Below, piece after piece: positions 1-7,069 of a DNA stretch of 12,186 nucleotides; the first letter of the stretch is position 1, and every line of letters starts with the position of its first letter. The stretch spans positions 1-12,186 of the forward strand of contig JAEZLC010000250.1 in NCBI GenBank assembly GCA_023435965.1, read 5' to 3'. A program made the translations under genes and the position numbers. Origin of the DNA: Cyanobacteria bacterium OH_CDB_58 (GTDB lineage Bacteria; Cyanobacteriota; Vampirovibrionia; Gastranaerophilales; Gastranaerophilaceae). The notes under the pieces were generated by a model. It made no database searches. It saw nothing but the letters and a program-made list of their open reading frames with translations, and was not told where the DNA came from.

Positions 1-1388
1 GCGTTATCCAATTAATTATTTCATTAACTAAACTCTCTGAGATCATAAAATACGTGCCTTATCCCGTTATTTCTGGATTTATGAATGGAGTTGGTGCTAT
101 TTTGATAATCTTGCAAATAAGCCCCCTTTTTGGAAAAAGGATTTTATCATCTCCGATAGATACTATTTTAAGCGTACCATCAATAGTTTCCTCTCCTAAT
201 TTCGAGGCCATCGGACTTGGCGTTTTAACTCTTATTATATGTTTTGCTATTCCTAAAAAATGGAACAAAATAATACCTTCTCAACTTATTGCCCTAGTTT
301 TGTGCACATTTATTGCCATTAACTACAATTTTGATGTAGATAAAATCGGAACGATATCAATGAGTTTCCCCAAGCTTAATATGCCTTTAATAGGGTTAGA
401 AGACCTTATTAATATGCTACCTTTAGCTTTGACTCTAGCTATCGTTTGTTCCACAGAAACCCTTCTTGCGGCACTTGTAGTTGACTCTTTATCAAAGAAA
501 AAGCTTGAAACAGAACCGATTCTTGCAGCTCAAGGGTTAGGGAACCTTATCTCAGCAATGACGGGATCGCTTATTGGTGCCGGGGCATCAATGAGAAGTG
601 CAGCGGCAATCAAAACGGGTGCCGAAACAAAACTGGCAGCTTTGATAAACCCAATAATCCTACTATTTATCGTATCAAAGCTTTTGGCCTTTACAGAACA
701 AATACCACTTCCGGTTCTTGCAGGAATCCTTATTAAAATTGGATTTGACATAATAGATACAAAGTTTTTAAAAGTAATAAAATACGCACCAAAAGACGAC
801 TTGTATGTCCTTATTCTTGTATTTTTCCTTACGGTATTTTACAACTTGATCTTTGCAATCGGTTGCGGGATAACTCTAGCAGCACTACTTTATGCAAAAA
901 GAGTTGCCGACAGAACAAATATAGAGGTCAAAACCGTAAAAGATCTGAATATATTGCAACTGGAAAAACAGTTAGAAAAAGATTATCAGTACAAAATCCG
1001 TGTAGTTCATATTGACGGGCAATTTTTCTTCGGAAGTGCAACTCAGATAATATCACAGTTTGAAGAACTGCTGGGAACCAAATATCTCATCATAAATTAC
1101 GAAGACAAAAATCTGCTCGATATTTCTGCAGTATTTGCTCTGGAAGACATAATCATAAGGCTTCAGAGCCAAAAGATAAAATCAGTTCTTGTCATAAAAA
1201 ATTCTGAAGTGCTTAACCAACTAAAAGACTTAAAAATTGTCTCTCAAATCGGGGAAGAAAATATCTTTTACAACGAAATCGAAGCCATAGACTATTGTAA
1301 AACCCACATTGAAGAGAAAATCAAAAGAAAAATTATTCAAAAAATCAAAAGTAATATACCAAGACTATGGAAAAATGAAAAAAAATAA
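1..1388 (+). CDS. SulP/SLC26-family anion transporter with C-terminal STAS domain (5' partial)
   Basis: Inner-membrane anion transporter of the SulP family, whose members move sulfate, bicarbonate or other anions; the substrate here cannot be told. The reading frame is open from base 3 with no stop before the window edge. The GTG at 54 is therefore an internal valine in the family motif YVPYPVISGFMNG, not a start. About 100 N-terminal residues seem to be missing compared with typical SulP proteins of about 550 residues. Counting from base 54, hydrophobic segments run to about residue 285. They include the SulP signature GAGASMRSAAAIKTGA at about 175-190. A STAS domain follows at about 315-420, with the LLDISAVFALEDI segment matching the usual D-x-S/T loop. 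The C-terminus is lysine-rich. The stop overlaps the likely start of the next gene, so the two are probably co-transcribed. Family assignment is firm; substrate is not. Confidence 0.93.
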   Translation, partial: VIQLIISLTKLSEIIKYVPYPVISGFMNGVGAILIILQISPLFGKRILSSPIDTILSVPSIVSSPNFEAIGLGVLTLIICFAIPKKWNKIIPSQLIALVLCTFIAINYNFDVDKIGTISMSFPKLNMPLIGLEDLINMLPLALTLAIVCSTETLLAALVVDSLSKKKLETEPILAAQGLGNLISAMTGSLIGAGASMRSAAAIKTGAETKLAALINPIILLFIVSKLLAFTEQIPLPVLAGILIKIGFDIIDTKFLKVIKYAPKDDLYVLILVFFLTVFYNLIFAIGCGITLAALLYAKRVADRTNIEVKTVKDLNILQLEKQLEKDYQYKIRVVHIDGQFFFGSATQIISQFEELLGTKYLIINYEDKNLLDISAVFALEDIIIRLQSQKIKSVLVIKNSEVLNQLKDLKIVSQIGEENIFYNEIEAIDYCKTHIEEKIKRKIIQKIKSNIPRLWKNEKK

Positions 1389-1959
1389 TTACAATAAAAA
1401 TATGAAAAATATATTATCACTTATCATTTGCTTAATCAGTCTAACGCTTACTCAACTAAACGTTAGTGCACAAAATGTCCAGACAGGCAGTCAATTCATT
1501 CAAAAAGGGACGTTCATAAGGGGTATTACCCCGACTGAAATATCCACGTCAACTAACGATATTGGAGATGAAGTCGTTTTCATAAACACTTCGGATATGT
1601 ATTTGGAGAACACCAATGCAATTCCGAGAGGTTCAAAGCTCACCGGGGTAGTTGAGGACATCAGAGAACCTGTTCAGGGCACTAATGCTGCTATTAAAAT
1701 CAAAATAGACACAATCACAACACCTGATAAGAGAACATTGAAAACTGAAGCGTATGTATTTGGTGACAATGACAACTATCTAGGAGGAGAAATAACTCCA
1801 CCGCTTTATTACCACAAGATTCCGCATTATACAAAAGGCTGGAATGAAGGCGTACTTCAATACACCCCATCGAACGTAAGAGGATTCGGCCAACACAAGA
1901 CAATTAAAGCCGGAAGCGAAGTCTTTATAATTCTCAACGACAATTTGAAAATATTCTAA
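1375..1959 (+). CDS. Secreted protein of unknown function, paralog of the next gene
   Basis: Not a family I can name. The protein is 194 residues from the ATG at 1375. It has a basic N-terminus, a hydrophobic core (NILSLIICLISLTLTQL) and a likely signal-peptidase site after VSA, so export to the periplasm or envelope is expected. The mature part resembles the beta-rich layout of the downstream protein: a KGTFIRGI segment, EIS, SD-Y, IPRGSKLTG and KIKIDTITTP. It ends in a KAGSEVFIIL strand. A longer frame exists from 1309, but that start lies inside the transporter gene and would bury the signal peptide. A later ATG at 1402 also keeps the signal peptide but has no visible ribosome-binding site. 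The 1375 start has only a weak GGAAAA upstream and overlaps the transporter stop by 14 bases, suggesting coupling. Secretion is well supported; function is open. Confidence 0.8.
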   Translation: MKKNNYNKNMKNILSLIICLISLTLTQLNVSAQNVQTGSQFIQKGTFIRGITPTEISTSTNDIGDEVVFINTSDMYLENTNAIPRGSKLTGVVEDIREPVQGTNAAIKIKIDTITTPDKRTLKTEAYVFGDNDNYLGGEITPPLYYHKIPHYTKGWNEGVLQYTPSNVRGFGQHKTIKAGSEVFIILNDNLKIF

Positions 1960-1973
1960 ACAACAGGTATAAT
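1945..1973 (+). promoter_or_regulatory. Candidate housekeeping sigma promoter
   Basis: TTGAAA at 1945-1950 and TATAAT at 1968-1973 are separated by 17 bases, close to the consensus for a sigma-70/SigA promoter. The -35 box lies in the last codons of the preceding gene. The predicted start of transcription is near 1980, giving a leader of about 40 bases before the ATG at 2024. This is the best-looking promoter in the window and would separate the glycine-zipper gene and possibly the Ton/Tol genes from the transporter unit. Confidence 0.6.
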
Positions 1974-2023
1974 TTATTATAGATATAGTAAAAGACAAGA
2001 TTAAGTAAAAGAAGGAGAATAGA

Positions 2024-2773
2024 ATGGGTAAAAAAGCACTCGCAAGCGTACTCTTAGCAGGAACAATCCTAAGTGTTAATACTGGATTCGCAGCACCTAA
2101 TTATCAGGTTCAACCGAATGTGCCGCAATACGGAACTCAATATGCTCCACAGTACACTCAGTCATACACGCCACAAACTTATGTGCCACCACTTAAGGGC
2201 CACGTTTTTATGGTTCCGGCGGGAGCGAATATTCCGGCAGTTACAACTTCTGAAATAAGCTCTGCATTTATGACATTGGGCCAAAACGTATCTGTTGCCT
2301 TAGGAAGCGATTATTATTACAACGGACAACTTGTCGCCCCAGCAGGAAGCCAAGTTAACGGAAATATTATTCTTCTTAGAAAAGGCGGAATGGCTGGCAA
2401 AAACGGTCAATTAAAAATAAGATTCACAAACATATTAACACCATACGGTCAAATGATTCCTATCTCAGGAACAGTAAGAACTGATGATGGTACTGGCATT
2501 CTTTACGCGGCTACCGCAAAAGACACCGCAAAAGACTACGCCAAAGACCTTGCAATCGGTGCAGCCGGTGGTGCTTTAATGGGAACAATTATGGGACCTC
2601 TTTCTGGCGGCAAAGTTGGAAAAGGTGCCGCATTAGGTACAGCAGTAGGTGCCGGACTAGGTTTAGGCAAATCAGTTATCGACAAAGGAGTTGATGTAAA
2701 TATTCCTGCTAACTCAAAACTCGATATTGTAATTGACCAACCTATCACTGTAAACTGTACTCCAAAATATTAA
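2024..2773 (+). CDS. Secreted glycine-zipper protein of unknown function
   Basis: A 249-residue exported protein. The ATG follows a strong Shine-Dalgarno sequence (GAAGGAG). A signal peptide is clear (KKALASVLLAGTILSV, probable cleavage near A23). Next comes a linker rich in proline, glutamine and tyrosine (about 25-57). A beta-rich region (about 58-155) contains MVPAGANIPAV, EIS, LVAPAGSQVNG and LKIRFTNILTPYGQ. This pattern recalls the 'PAG..v.G' repeats of VirB10/TrbI-like beta domains, but I would not call it VirB10. A run of AKD repeats precedes a glycine zipper (177-215) that could insert in or pack against a membrane. The end (DVNIPANSKLDIVIDQPITV) aligns with the end of the upstream secreted protein. 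An envelope or outer-membrane-associated role is likely; the biochemical role is unknown. Confidence 0.82.
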   Translation: MGKKALASVLLAGTILSVNTGFAAPNYQVQPNVPQYGTQYAPQYTQSYTPQTYVPPLKGHVFMVPAGANIPAVTTSEISSAFMTLGQNVSVALGSDYYYNGQLVAPAGSQVNGNIILLRKGGMAGKNGQLKIRFTNILTPYGQMIPISGTVRTDDGTGILYAATAKDTAKDYAKDLAIGAAGGALMGTIMGPLSGGKVGKGAALGTAVGAGLGLGKSVIDKGVDVNIPANSKLDIVIDQPITVNCTPKY

Positions 2774-2789
2774 GTTAAGTAGGCTATTT

Positions 2790-2815
2790 GTTTTAGCAAA
2801 CCATTTTTGTTAAAC
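2790..2815 (+). terminator. Hairpin between the glycine-zipper gene and the TonB-like gene
   Basis: Bases 2792-2800 pair with 2806-2814 (nine pairs including one G-U) around a five-base loop, and G2790 can pair with C2815 if T2791 bulges. There is no T tract after the 3' arm, so this is weak as an intrinsic terminator. It could be an attenuator or mRNA-processing element between the two genes. Confidence 0.3.
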
Positions 2816-2831
2816 TAAAATAGATTATACT
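2804..2831 (+). promoter_or_regulatory. Possible promoter for the TonB-like/ExbBD genes
   Basis: TATACT at 2826-2831 is a plausible -10 box 17 bases before the ATG at 2849. A T-rich TTTTTG at 2804-2809 lies 16 bases upstream as a poor -35. A start of transcription near 2838 would leave a very short leader. The alternative is read-through from the promoter at 1945. Confidence 0.3.
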
Positions 2832-2848
2832 GGAAGACTTGGGGAAAA

Positions 2849-4021
2849 ATGGCATTATTAGGAAAAAAAGTTGATTATTTCGACGAAGAACTGGATGGAG
2901 CTGAAGAATATCAGATCCCTTCAGTTTTTCGCGATAATCATAAAGAATTATCTTTAAAAAAATCAATATTTTTATCAACTATACTCCACCCGACAATAGT
3001 TGGCTTAGCTTGGCTTTTGGTCTTTATTCTTACAATTATGGGGATAAATATAGCACTGTTTGACAAGCCGGAGCCAAAACCTAAAGATATTGAATTTGTA
3101 TTGGTAGATAAAGAAGCAATGCCAATTAATAAAAAAACACCGTACAGGGCTGACAAAAACTCGAGAGCCGGAGGAAAACACGATCCTACAAAGAAAGTAT
3201 CTCTTCCACAAGCAGCAGCTCCTAAAGCCCCTGCACAAAAAGCGGCTGCACCTGCTCAAAAAGCACAGCCGACAAAACAAGTAAAACAACAACAGCCCCA
3301 ACAGCAACAACAAAAACAAAAAGTGCAGCCTAAAAAGGCAGCACCAAAACAAACGACTGCGAAACCAAATAAAACAGAATATCCGATGGAAGCACCAAGA
3401 CCAACTCCTAAACCGGCGGCACCTCGTCCTACAGCGAAACCAAAATCCGAGTTTGCGATTCCCATACCAAAATCAGCTATACCTAAAGTAGCAATGCCTT
3501 CAGGGGGTCCTATAACTTCTTCGCAAAAAGGAACAAGCTCTGGTTCATCAGGTCACAGTTCAGGTGCACCTTCGCCAAGTTTTTCACCTAGCTCTTCAAG
3601 CTCTGGTGCAGGGAAAAGCACGGGAGGGGGGAGATTCTCAGGTTCACACGGTTCTAGCAGCGGCAATATTGGGAACCCTGGGCCAGGCAATCCAAAAGGA
3701 GCTCCAGGAATTGATGCTCTCAGAGAGCCGGATTTTGGGCCTTATATGAGAGAGCTTCAACGCAGAATAAAAATGAACTGGGATCCACCTAAAGGGGATG
3801 AAAGCAAAAGAGTAGTACTACTATTCTCTATAAGCCGTGATGGAAGATTATTAAGCGTAAAAGTCCACAAATCATCAGGACTAGCATCCGCGGACAAAGC
3901 GGCTATAGCAGCAGTTCAACTCACTGCCCCATTCAAACCTTTACCACCGGAATATAAAGGAAGCAGTGTAGATATTCAATTTACCTTCGACTATAATGTC
4001 TTTGGTGCATCAAGATACTAA
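2849..4021 (+). CDS. TonB/TolA-family energy transducer
   Basis: A 390-residue inner-membrane-anchored periplasmic transducer that would pass proton-motive-force energy from the ExbB/ExbD-type proteins to an outer-membrane partner. An acidic cytoplasmic stretch of about 37 residues precedes one membrane helix (about 40-71). The helix carries S43 and H47 in S-X3-H spacing, matching the serine-histidine pair of the TonB and TolA helices. Then follow an A/P/K/Q-rich linker (about 119-175) with a glutamine run at 147-155, a P/K-rich stretch (178-216) and an S/G-rich stretch (about 218-275). The C-terminal domain (about 295-385) has the TonB/TolA layout YMRELQRRIKMNW-PP, then ISRDGRLLSVKVHKSSG, then FKPLPPEYKG. 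The ATG is preceded by GGGGAAAA. TonB and TolA roles cannot be separated here: no receptor, tolB or pal is in view. Confidence 0.85.
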   Translation: MALLGKKVDYFDEELDGAEEYQIPSVFRDNHKELSLKKSIFLSTILHPTIVGLAWLLVFILTIMGINIALFDKPEPKPKDIEFVLVDKEAMPINKKTPYRADKNSRAGGKHDPTKKVSLPQAAAPKAPAQKAAAPAQKAQPTKQVKQQQPQQQQQKQKVQPKKAAPKQTTAKPNKTEYPMEAPRPTPKPAAPRPTAKPKSEFAIPIPKSAIPKVAMPSGGPITSSQKGTSSGSSGHSSGAPSPSFSPSSSSSGAGKSTGGGRFSGSHGSSSGNIGNPGPGNPKGAPGIDALREPDFGPYMRELQRRIKMNWDPPKGDESKRVVLLFSISRDGRLLSVKVHKSSGLASADKAAIAAVQLTAPFKPLPPEYKGSSVDIQFTFDYNVFGASRY

Positions 4022-4057
4022 TTAAGCAAATATAAACAGAAAATGAGGATATAAATT

Positions 4058-4705
4058 ATGGAACTTTTATTACATTCAATTAAACTGGACTGGCCTGTAC
4101 TTTTACCAATTCTTGTCTGCTCTATATTAACTATAGCAGTTGCAATCAACAGATTTTCTTTTTACAACAAAAACAAACGTGACGTTGTAATGTTCATCCC
4201 TAAATTGCAAAAAGAACTTGCAAGAGGAAGACTGGAAGGTGCTCAAGCACTAAGTATTCAGTTAGGTGGGGTAATCGGAGAAGTCACAGAAGAAGCTGTA
4301 AGGATATTCTCAGAACAGAAAAAAGGATTCTCAAGATCTTTTGATATCGCAGCAAACCTTGCTACAAGAAAGTTAGAAACACACTTAACAATCCTAGGTA
4401 CAATTGGCGGTGTTTGTCCTTTCTTAGGTCTATTCGGTACAGTAGTAAGAATTCTTTATACTTTCCAAGATCTGGCAACCCAAGGCAATCAGTCAGCAGC
4501 AGTAGCAATGGGTATCGGTTCGGCACTTATTGCAACAGCTTTCGGTTTGGGAGTTGCGATTATTGCAGTTATTCTTTACAACACATTCCAATCAACAGTC
4601 AAAAGATATGAAGATGACTTCCAATTGATAAAACTTCTGTTCTTAAGTTTTGTTGATTCAGAAGAAGAAGTTTCTTTAAACTCACAATCTAACATAGCAC
4701 TATAA
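4058..4705 (+). CDS. exbB: ExbB/TolQ/MotA-family proton-channel protein
   Basis: The 215-residue protein is the multi-helix stator subunit of an ExbBD/TolQR-type proton motor that energises the upstream TonB/TolA-like protein. Three membrane helices are visible at about 12-30, 109-136 and 151-175, with the cytoplasmic domain between the first two. The family motifs LGTIGGVCPFLGLFGTV and GIGSALIATAFGLGVAI are clear. T128 and T160 match the pore-lining threonines of the two long helices. At the position five before T160, where E. coli ExbB and TolQ carry a glutamate (E176 in ExbB), this protein has serine 155. The ATG follows a GAGG sequence. It sits 36 bases after the transducer and 22 bases before the first ExbD gene, consistent with one operon. 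ExbB versus TolQ naming is undecided. Confidence 0.92.
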   Translation: MELLLHSIKLDWPVLLPILVCSILTIAVAINRFSFYNKNKRDVVMFIPKLQKELARGRLEGAQALSIQLGGVIGEVTEEAVRIFSEQKKGFSRSFDIAANLATRKLETHLTILGTIGGVCPFLGLFGTVVRILYTFQDLATQGNQSAAVAMGIGSALIATAFGLGVAIIAVILYNTFQSTVKRYEDDFQLIKLLFLSFVDSEEEVSLNSQSNIAL

Positions 4706-4727
4706 AACCCACGAATAGGATAATAAA

Positions 4728-5261
4728 ATGTCTTTAAAAACATCAAAAGGCAAAAACGCAATGTTCACAGAAATAAATATCACTCCTCTGACTGATATAT
4801 TTCTTGTATTGCTGATAATAATGATGGTTATTGCTCCTACTTTTCAAGCAGTAGACAACAGCATTTCGATACCTGAAATCAACAGCGGAATCTCCATCGA
4901 ACAGAAAAATGCGACGATTTCCGTAACCAAAGAAGGTAAGTTTTATCTAAACGGAACGCCGATTAATGACGCCAATCTTCTCGCAGAGCTTCAGAAATTA
5001 AAACCGTCTCTTGAAAAGAAAGAAGTTGTAGTCAAAGCTGACACTAACGTTAAAAATTCTGAAATAATGAAAATTATGAAAGCAGCTCAAGAAGCTGAAT
5101 ACACAAAATTGGTTGTTGCAGGAGAGCCTCTTTCAAAAAAAGAGCAGAAGAAGCTCACAGAAACTCCTGAACAAGCTGAAAACATCAGTCATGCACCAGA
5201 GGCAACTACAGCCACAACTTCAACCAGTGAAAGCAGCAACCCTTCAGAATGGATAGAATAA
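4728..5261 (+). CDS. exbD: ExbD/TolR-family proton-channel protein, long form
   Basis: A 177-residue single-pass membrane protein that would insert its helix into the ExbB/TolQ pore and carry the proton-binding aspartate. The N-terminal segment (residues 15-37) holds the EINITPLTDIFLVLL motif, with the essential aspartate at D23. The periplasmic ExbD/TolR fold spans about 45-130 (ISVTKEGKFYLNG, VVVKADTNVKNSEIMKIMKAAQEA, KLVVAGEP). An extra tail of about 45 residues follows, rich in T, S, E and P and lacking in the second copy; it looks disordered. A ribosome-binding site (AGGAT) precedes the ATG. Nine bases separate it from the second ExbD gene, so the two proteins are probably made together and may form a mixed dimer. 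Confidence 0.92.
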   Translation: MSLKTSKGKNAMFTEINITPLTDIFLVLLIIMMVIAPTFQAVDNSISIPEINSGISIEQKNATISVTKEGKFYLNGTPINDANLLAELQKLKPSLEKKEVVVKADTNVKNSEIMKIMKAAQEAEYTKLVVAGEPLSKKEQKKLTETPEQAENISHAPEATTATTSTSESSNPSEWIE

Positions 5262-5270
5262 GAGGATATA

Positions 5271-5657
5271 ATGTCTAGACAAAGAGATTCTTTCAACGAA
5301 ATAAACATAACTCCGCTAACAGATATTTTTCTTGTTCTGTTAATCATAATGATGGTTATAGCCCCATTGCTAGATCAACAAGGACTTAATCTTGCTGTTC
5401 CAGACATGGTAGAAGCTCAAAACATAAAAGAGTCAAAAACAATATCTGTTGTAATAGACAACCACAACAAATATTTTATAGACAATCAAGAAATATCAGA
5501 AAATACGCTTCAAGAAACAATTAAAACAAGAATAAAAGACTTCCCTGACGGCGTTCTTATACAAACAGAACCTGAATCAACCCACGGTGCGGTTGTTAAG
5601 CTTATGGACGAGGCCAGAAATGCAGGAGTTACTAATATTTCAGTTACTGAAATTTAG
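5271..5657 (+). CDS. exbD: ExbD/TolR-family proton-channel protein, short form
   Basis: A 128-residue second ExbD/TolR protein, near the usual family length. Its membrane segment (10-32) is identical over 23 residues to that of the preceding protein, with the proton-binding aspartate at D18. The periplasmic part diverges (ISVVIDNHNKYFIDNQEIS, GVLIQTEPESTHGAVVKLMDEARNAGVTNISV) but keeps the family pattern, ending shortly after the last strand. GAGG precedes the ATG at suitable distance. It is the last gene of the Ton/Tol-like group; a 115-base AT-rich gap follows. Pairs of ExbD genes after one ExbB are known in several phyla, so duplication by itself is not new. Confidence 0.92.
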   Translation: MSRQRDSFNEINITPLTDIFLVLLIIMMVIAPLLDQQGLNLAVPDMVEAQNIKESKTISVVIDNHNKYFIDNQEISENTLQETIKTRIKDFPDGVLIQTEPESTHGAVVKLMDEARNAGVTNISVTEI

Positions 5658-5732
5658 TTCTTTTATAAAGTTTTTTTAATATAAAAACCAAAATAGAAAA
5701 AAGGGCTTGAAGAAAAAATATGTTTTTCTTAT

Positions 5733-5743
5733 CATAGTATAAT
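5733..5743 (+). promoter_or_regulatory. Candidate rplS promoter -10 region
   Basis: TATAAT at 5738-5743 is a perfect -10 hexamer, 29 bases before the rplS ATG. No convincing -35 box is seen 16-18 bases upstream, where the sequence is nearly all A and T. The bases before it fit a CATNNTANAAT pattern also found before the first radical SAM gene and gatC. Confidence 0.4.
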
Positions 5744-5772
5744 GAAATGATTTTTAATAGAAGGAAATAGTC

Positions 5773-6126
5773 ATGAACCCAATAGTACAATCACTAGCAA
5801 ATGAATATCTTGATAAAGAATTACCAGAATTAAACCCTGGAGACACAGTTAAAGTTTTCGTTAGAATTATCGAAGGAAACAAAGAAAGAACTCAGGCTTT
5901 CGAAGGAACTATAATTAAAAAACGTGGTTCTGGAGTTGGCAAAACTATCACTGTAAGAAAAATTTTCCAAGGCGTTGGCGTAGAAAGAGTATTCCCAGTA
6001 TACTCTCCTCGTATAGAAAAAATTAGCATCATAAGACGCGGTGACGTTAAACGTGCTAAACTTTACTATTTAAGAGAAAGATCTGGTAAAGCGACTCGTA
6101 TTAAAGAAAAAATCGAAAGAAAATAG
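5773..6126 (+). CDS. rplS: 50S ribosomal protein L19
   Basis: A 117-residue ribosomal protein, the usual length for bacterial L19, which binds 23S rRNA at the 30S-50S interface. Family segments are unmistakable: [15 protein letters not shown], the [14 protein letters not shown] stretch, [25 protein letters not shown] and [19 protein letters not shown] near the end. The ATG follows AGAAGGA at good distance. Genes for RbgA and ribonuclease HII lie downstream, as in Bacillus subtilis, although the usual upstream partners rpsP, rimM and trmD are absent and the Ton/Tol genes are there instead. A leader with a -10 box and a downstream stem-loop suggest its own transcript. Confidence 0.98.
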   Translation: MNPIVQSLANEYLDKELPELNPGDTVKVFVRIIEGNKERTQAFEGTIIKKRGSGVGKTITVRKIFQGVGVERVFPVYSPRIEKISIIRRGDVKRAKLYYLRERSGKATRIKEKIERK

Positions 6127-6147
6127 AATTATTATTCTAAAAATATA

Positions 6148-6192
6148 TAAAGCCATAATCAGTAAAGTTAAGTACTTGAGGTTATGGCTTTA
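6148..6192 (+). terminator. Long stem-loop after rplS (terminator or regulatory hairpin)
   Basis: Bases 6148-6160 pair with 6180-6192. Eleven Watson-Crick pairs (TAAAGCCATAA with TTATGGCTTTA) are extended inward by a G-U and a C-G pair. The 19-base loop can form an inner AAGT/ACTT hairpin (6165-6168 with 6174-6177). The 3' arm ends in CTTTA and is followed by AAATTTAA, a poor T tract. It may end a share of rplS transcripts while allowing read-through to rbgA. Confidence 0.5.
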
Positions 6193-6220
6193 AATTTAAG
6201 GAAGAACACAGGAAAAAAGC

Positions 6221-7069
6221 ATGTCACATATCCACTGGTACCCTGGACACATTGCCAAAGCAGAAAAAAAACTAAAAGAATTAATAAACCTCGTTGATGT
6301 AGTTATCGAAATACTAGATGCGAGGATTCCTGAAAGCTCTTCATACCCGGGAATAGAAAAGCTTATCGGATCTAAACCTCGACTTATTCTGCTCAATAAG
6401 TCCGATTTGGCAGATTCGGAACAAACAAAAAAATGGCAAAAATACCTTAAAGAAAAAACTGAGTATCCTGTTCTTTTAACAAGTGCAAACAATTTAAAAG
6501 ACTTGTCTCAAATAGTAAACAAGGCTATTGAGTTGAGTCAGCCAAGTATAATTAAACTTGTTCAAAAAGGTCTTTTACCAAGAGCAGCAAGAGCAATGGT
6601 AGTAGGAATGCCGAATGTCGGAAAATCCAGCATTATAAATAAACTAATAAGAAAAACAAAAACAAAAACAGGAGCTAAGGCAGGTGTAACAAGGCAACAA
6701 CAATGGGTTAGAATCAACCCTAAGCTCGACTTACTCGATACTCCGGGGATAATTCCACTAAAACAGGAAGAACAAGAAAAAGCCAACAAGCTTGCTTTCG
6801 TAAACTCCATAAGCGAAAACGCTTATGATGTTGAAAGTGTCGCGAACAAGTTTATTGAAGTTGTATCATCACTCTACCCTGAATGTCTCTCAAAACATTA
6901 TAATCTTTTAGAAGGTGATTCTCTCGATATAGAAACTATCGCTTTAAGAAGAAACTGGATTATTTCAGGGGCAAGAGCAGACGTAAAAAGATGCTCTCAA
7001 AACATCATGCTCGATTTTAGAGACGGAAGATTAGGCAAGTTAACTTTAGATACATTAAAAAATGAGTAA
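6221..7069 (+). CDS. rbgA: Ribosome biogenesis GTPase RbgA (YlqF)
   Basis: A 282-residue circularly permuted GTPase that in Bacillus subtilis acts late in 50S subunit assembly. The GTPase motifs appear in the permuted order G4-G5-G1-G2-G3: NKSD at 59-62, TSAN at 87-90, the P-loop GMPNVGKSS at 129-137, the T157 region (GVTR) and DTPG at 173-176. The start (HWYPGHIAKAEKKL) and DAR at 33-35 are typical of the YlqF branch. A helical C-terminal domain follows (about 185-282), fitting the RNA-binding domain of the family. The ATG has AGGAAA six bases upstream. Its 3' end overlaps the rnhB start by eight bases, indicating translational coupling. Position after rplS agrees with a ribosome assembly job. 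Confidence 0.95.
   Translation: MSHIHWYPGHIAKAEKKLKELINLVDVVIEILDARIPESSSYPGIEKLIGSKPRLILLNKSDLADSEQTKKWQKYLKEKTEYPVLLTSANNLKDLSQIVNKAIELSQPSIIKLVQKGLLPRAARAMVVGMPNVGKSSIINKLIRKTKTKTGAKAGVTRQQQWVRINPKLDLLDTPGIIPLKQEEQEKANKLAFVNSISENAYDVESVANKFIEVVSSLYPECLSKHYNLLEGDSLDIETIALRRNWIISGARADVKRCSQNIMLDFRDGRLGKLTLDTLKNE

Noticed and set aside
54..56. GTG as start of the transporter gene
   Set aside because: The frame stays open to base 3 upstream and encodes a segment that fits the SulP helix before the YVPYPVISGF motif, so the gene is simply cut by the window edge.
1309..1374. Earlier ATG for the first secreted protein
   Set aside because: It lies in the transporter's C-terminal coding region, has no clear ribosome-binding site, and would put 22 charged residues in front of a good signal peptide.
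3295..3325. CAA-rich stretch in the TonB-like gene as a repeat array
   Set aside because: It is a coding glutamine/lysine run with mixed codons, typical of periplasmic linkers, not a DNA repeat element.
3005..3465. Open frames on the - strand rich in leucine, cysteine and glycine
   Set aside because: They mirror the A/P/K/Q-rich linker of the TonB-like gene on the other strand, with no start signals or family resemblance.
5661..5686. TTTTATA/TATAAAA inverted repeat after the second ExbD gene as a terminator
   Set aside because: The seven pairs are all A-T with a 12-base loop and no T tract after the 3' arm. Such repeats are expected by chance in this AT-rich gap.
5710..5730. AAGAAAAA/TTTTTCTT hairpin before rplS
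   Set aside because: Eight pairs with a single G-C; it could form, but it lacks terminator features and is within chance for the base composition.
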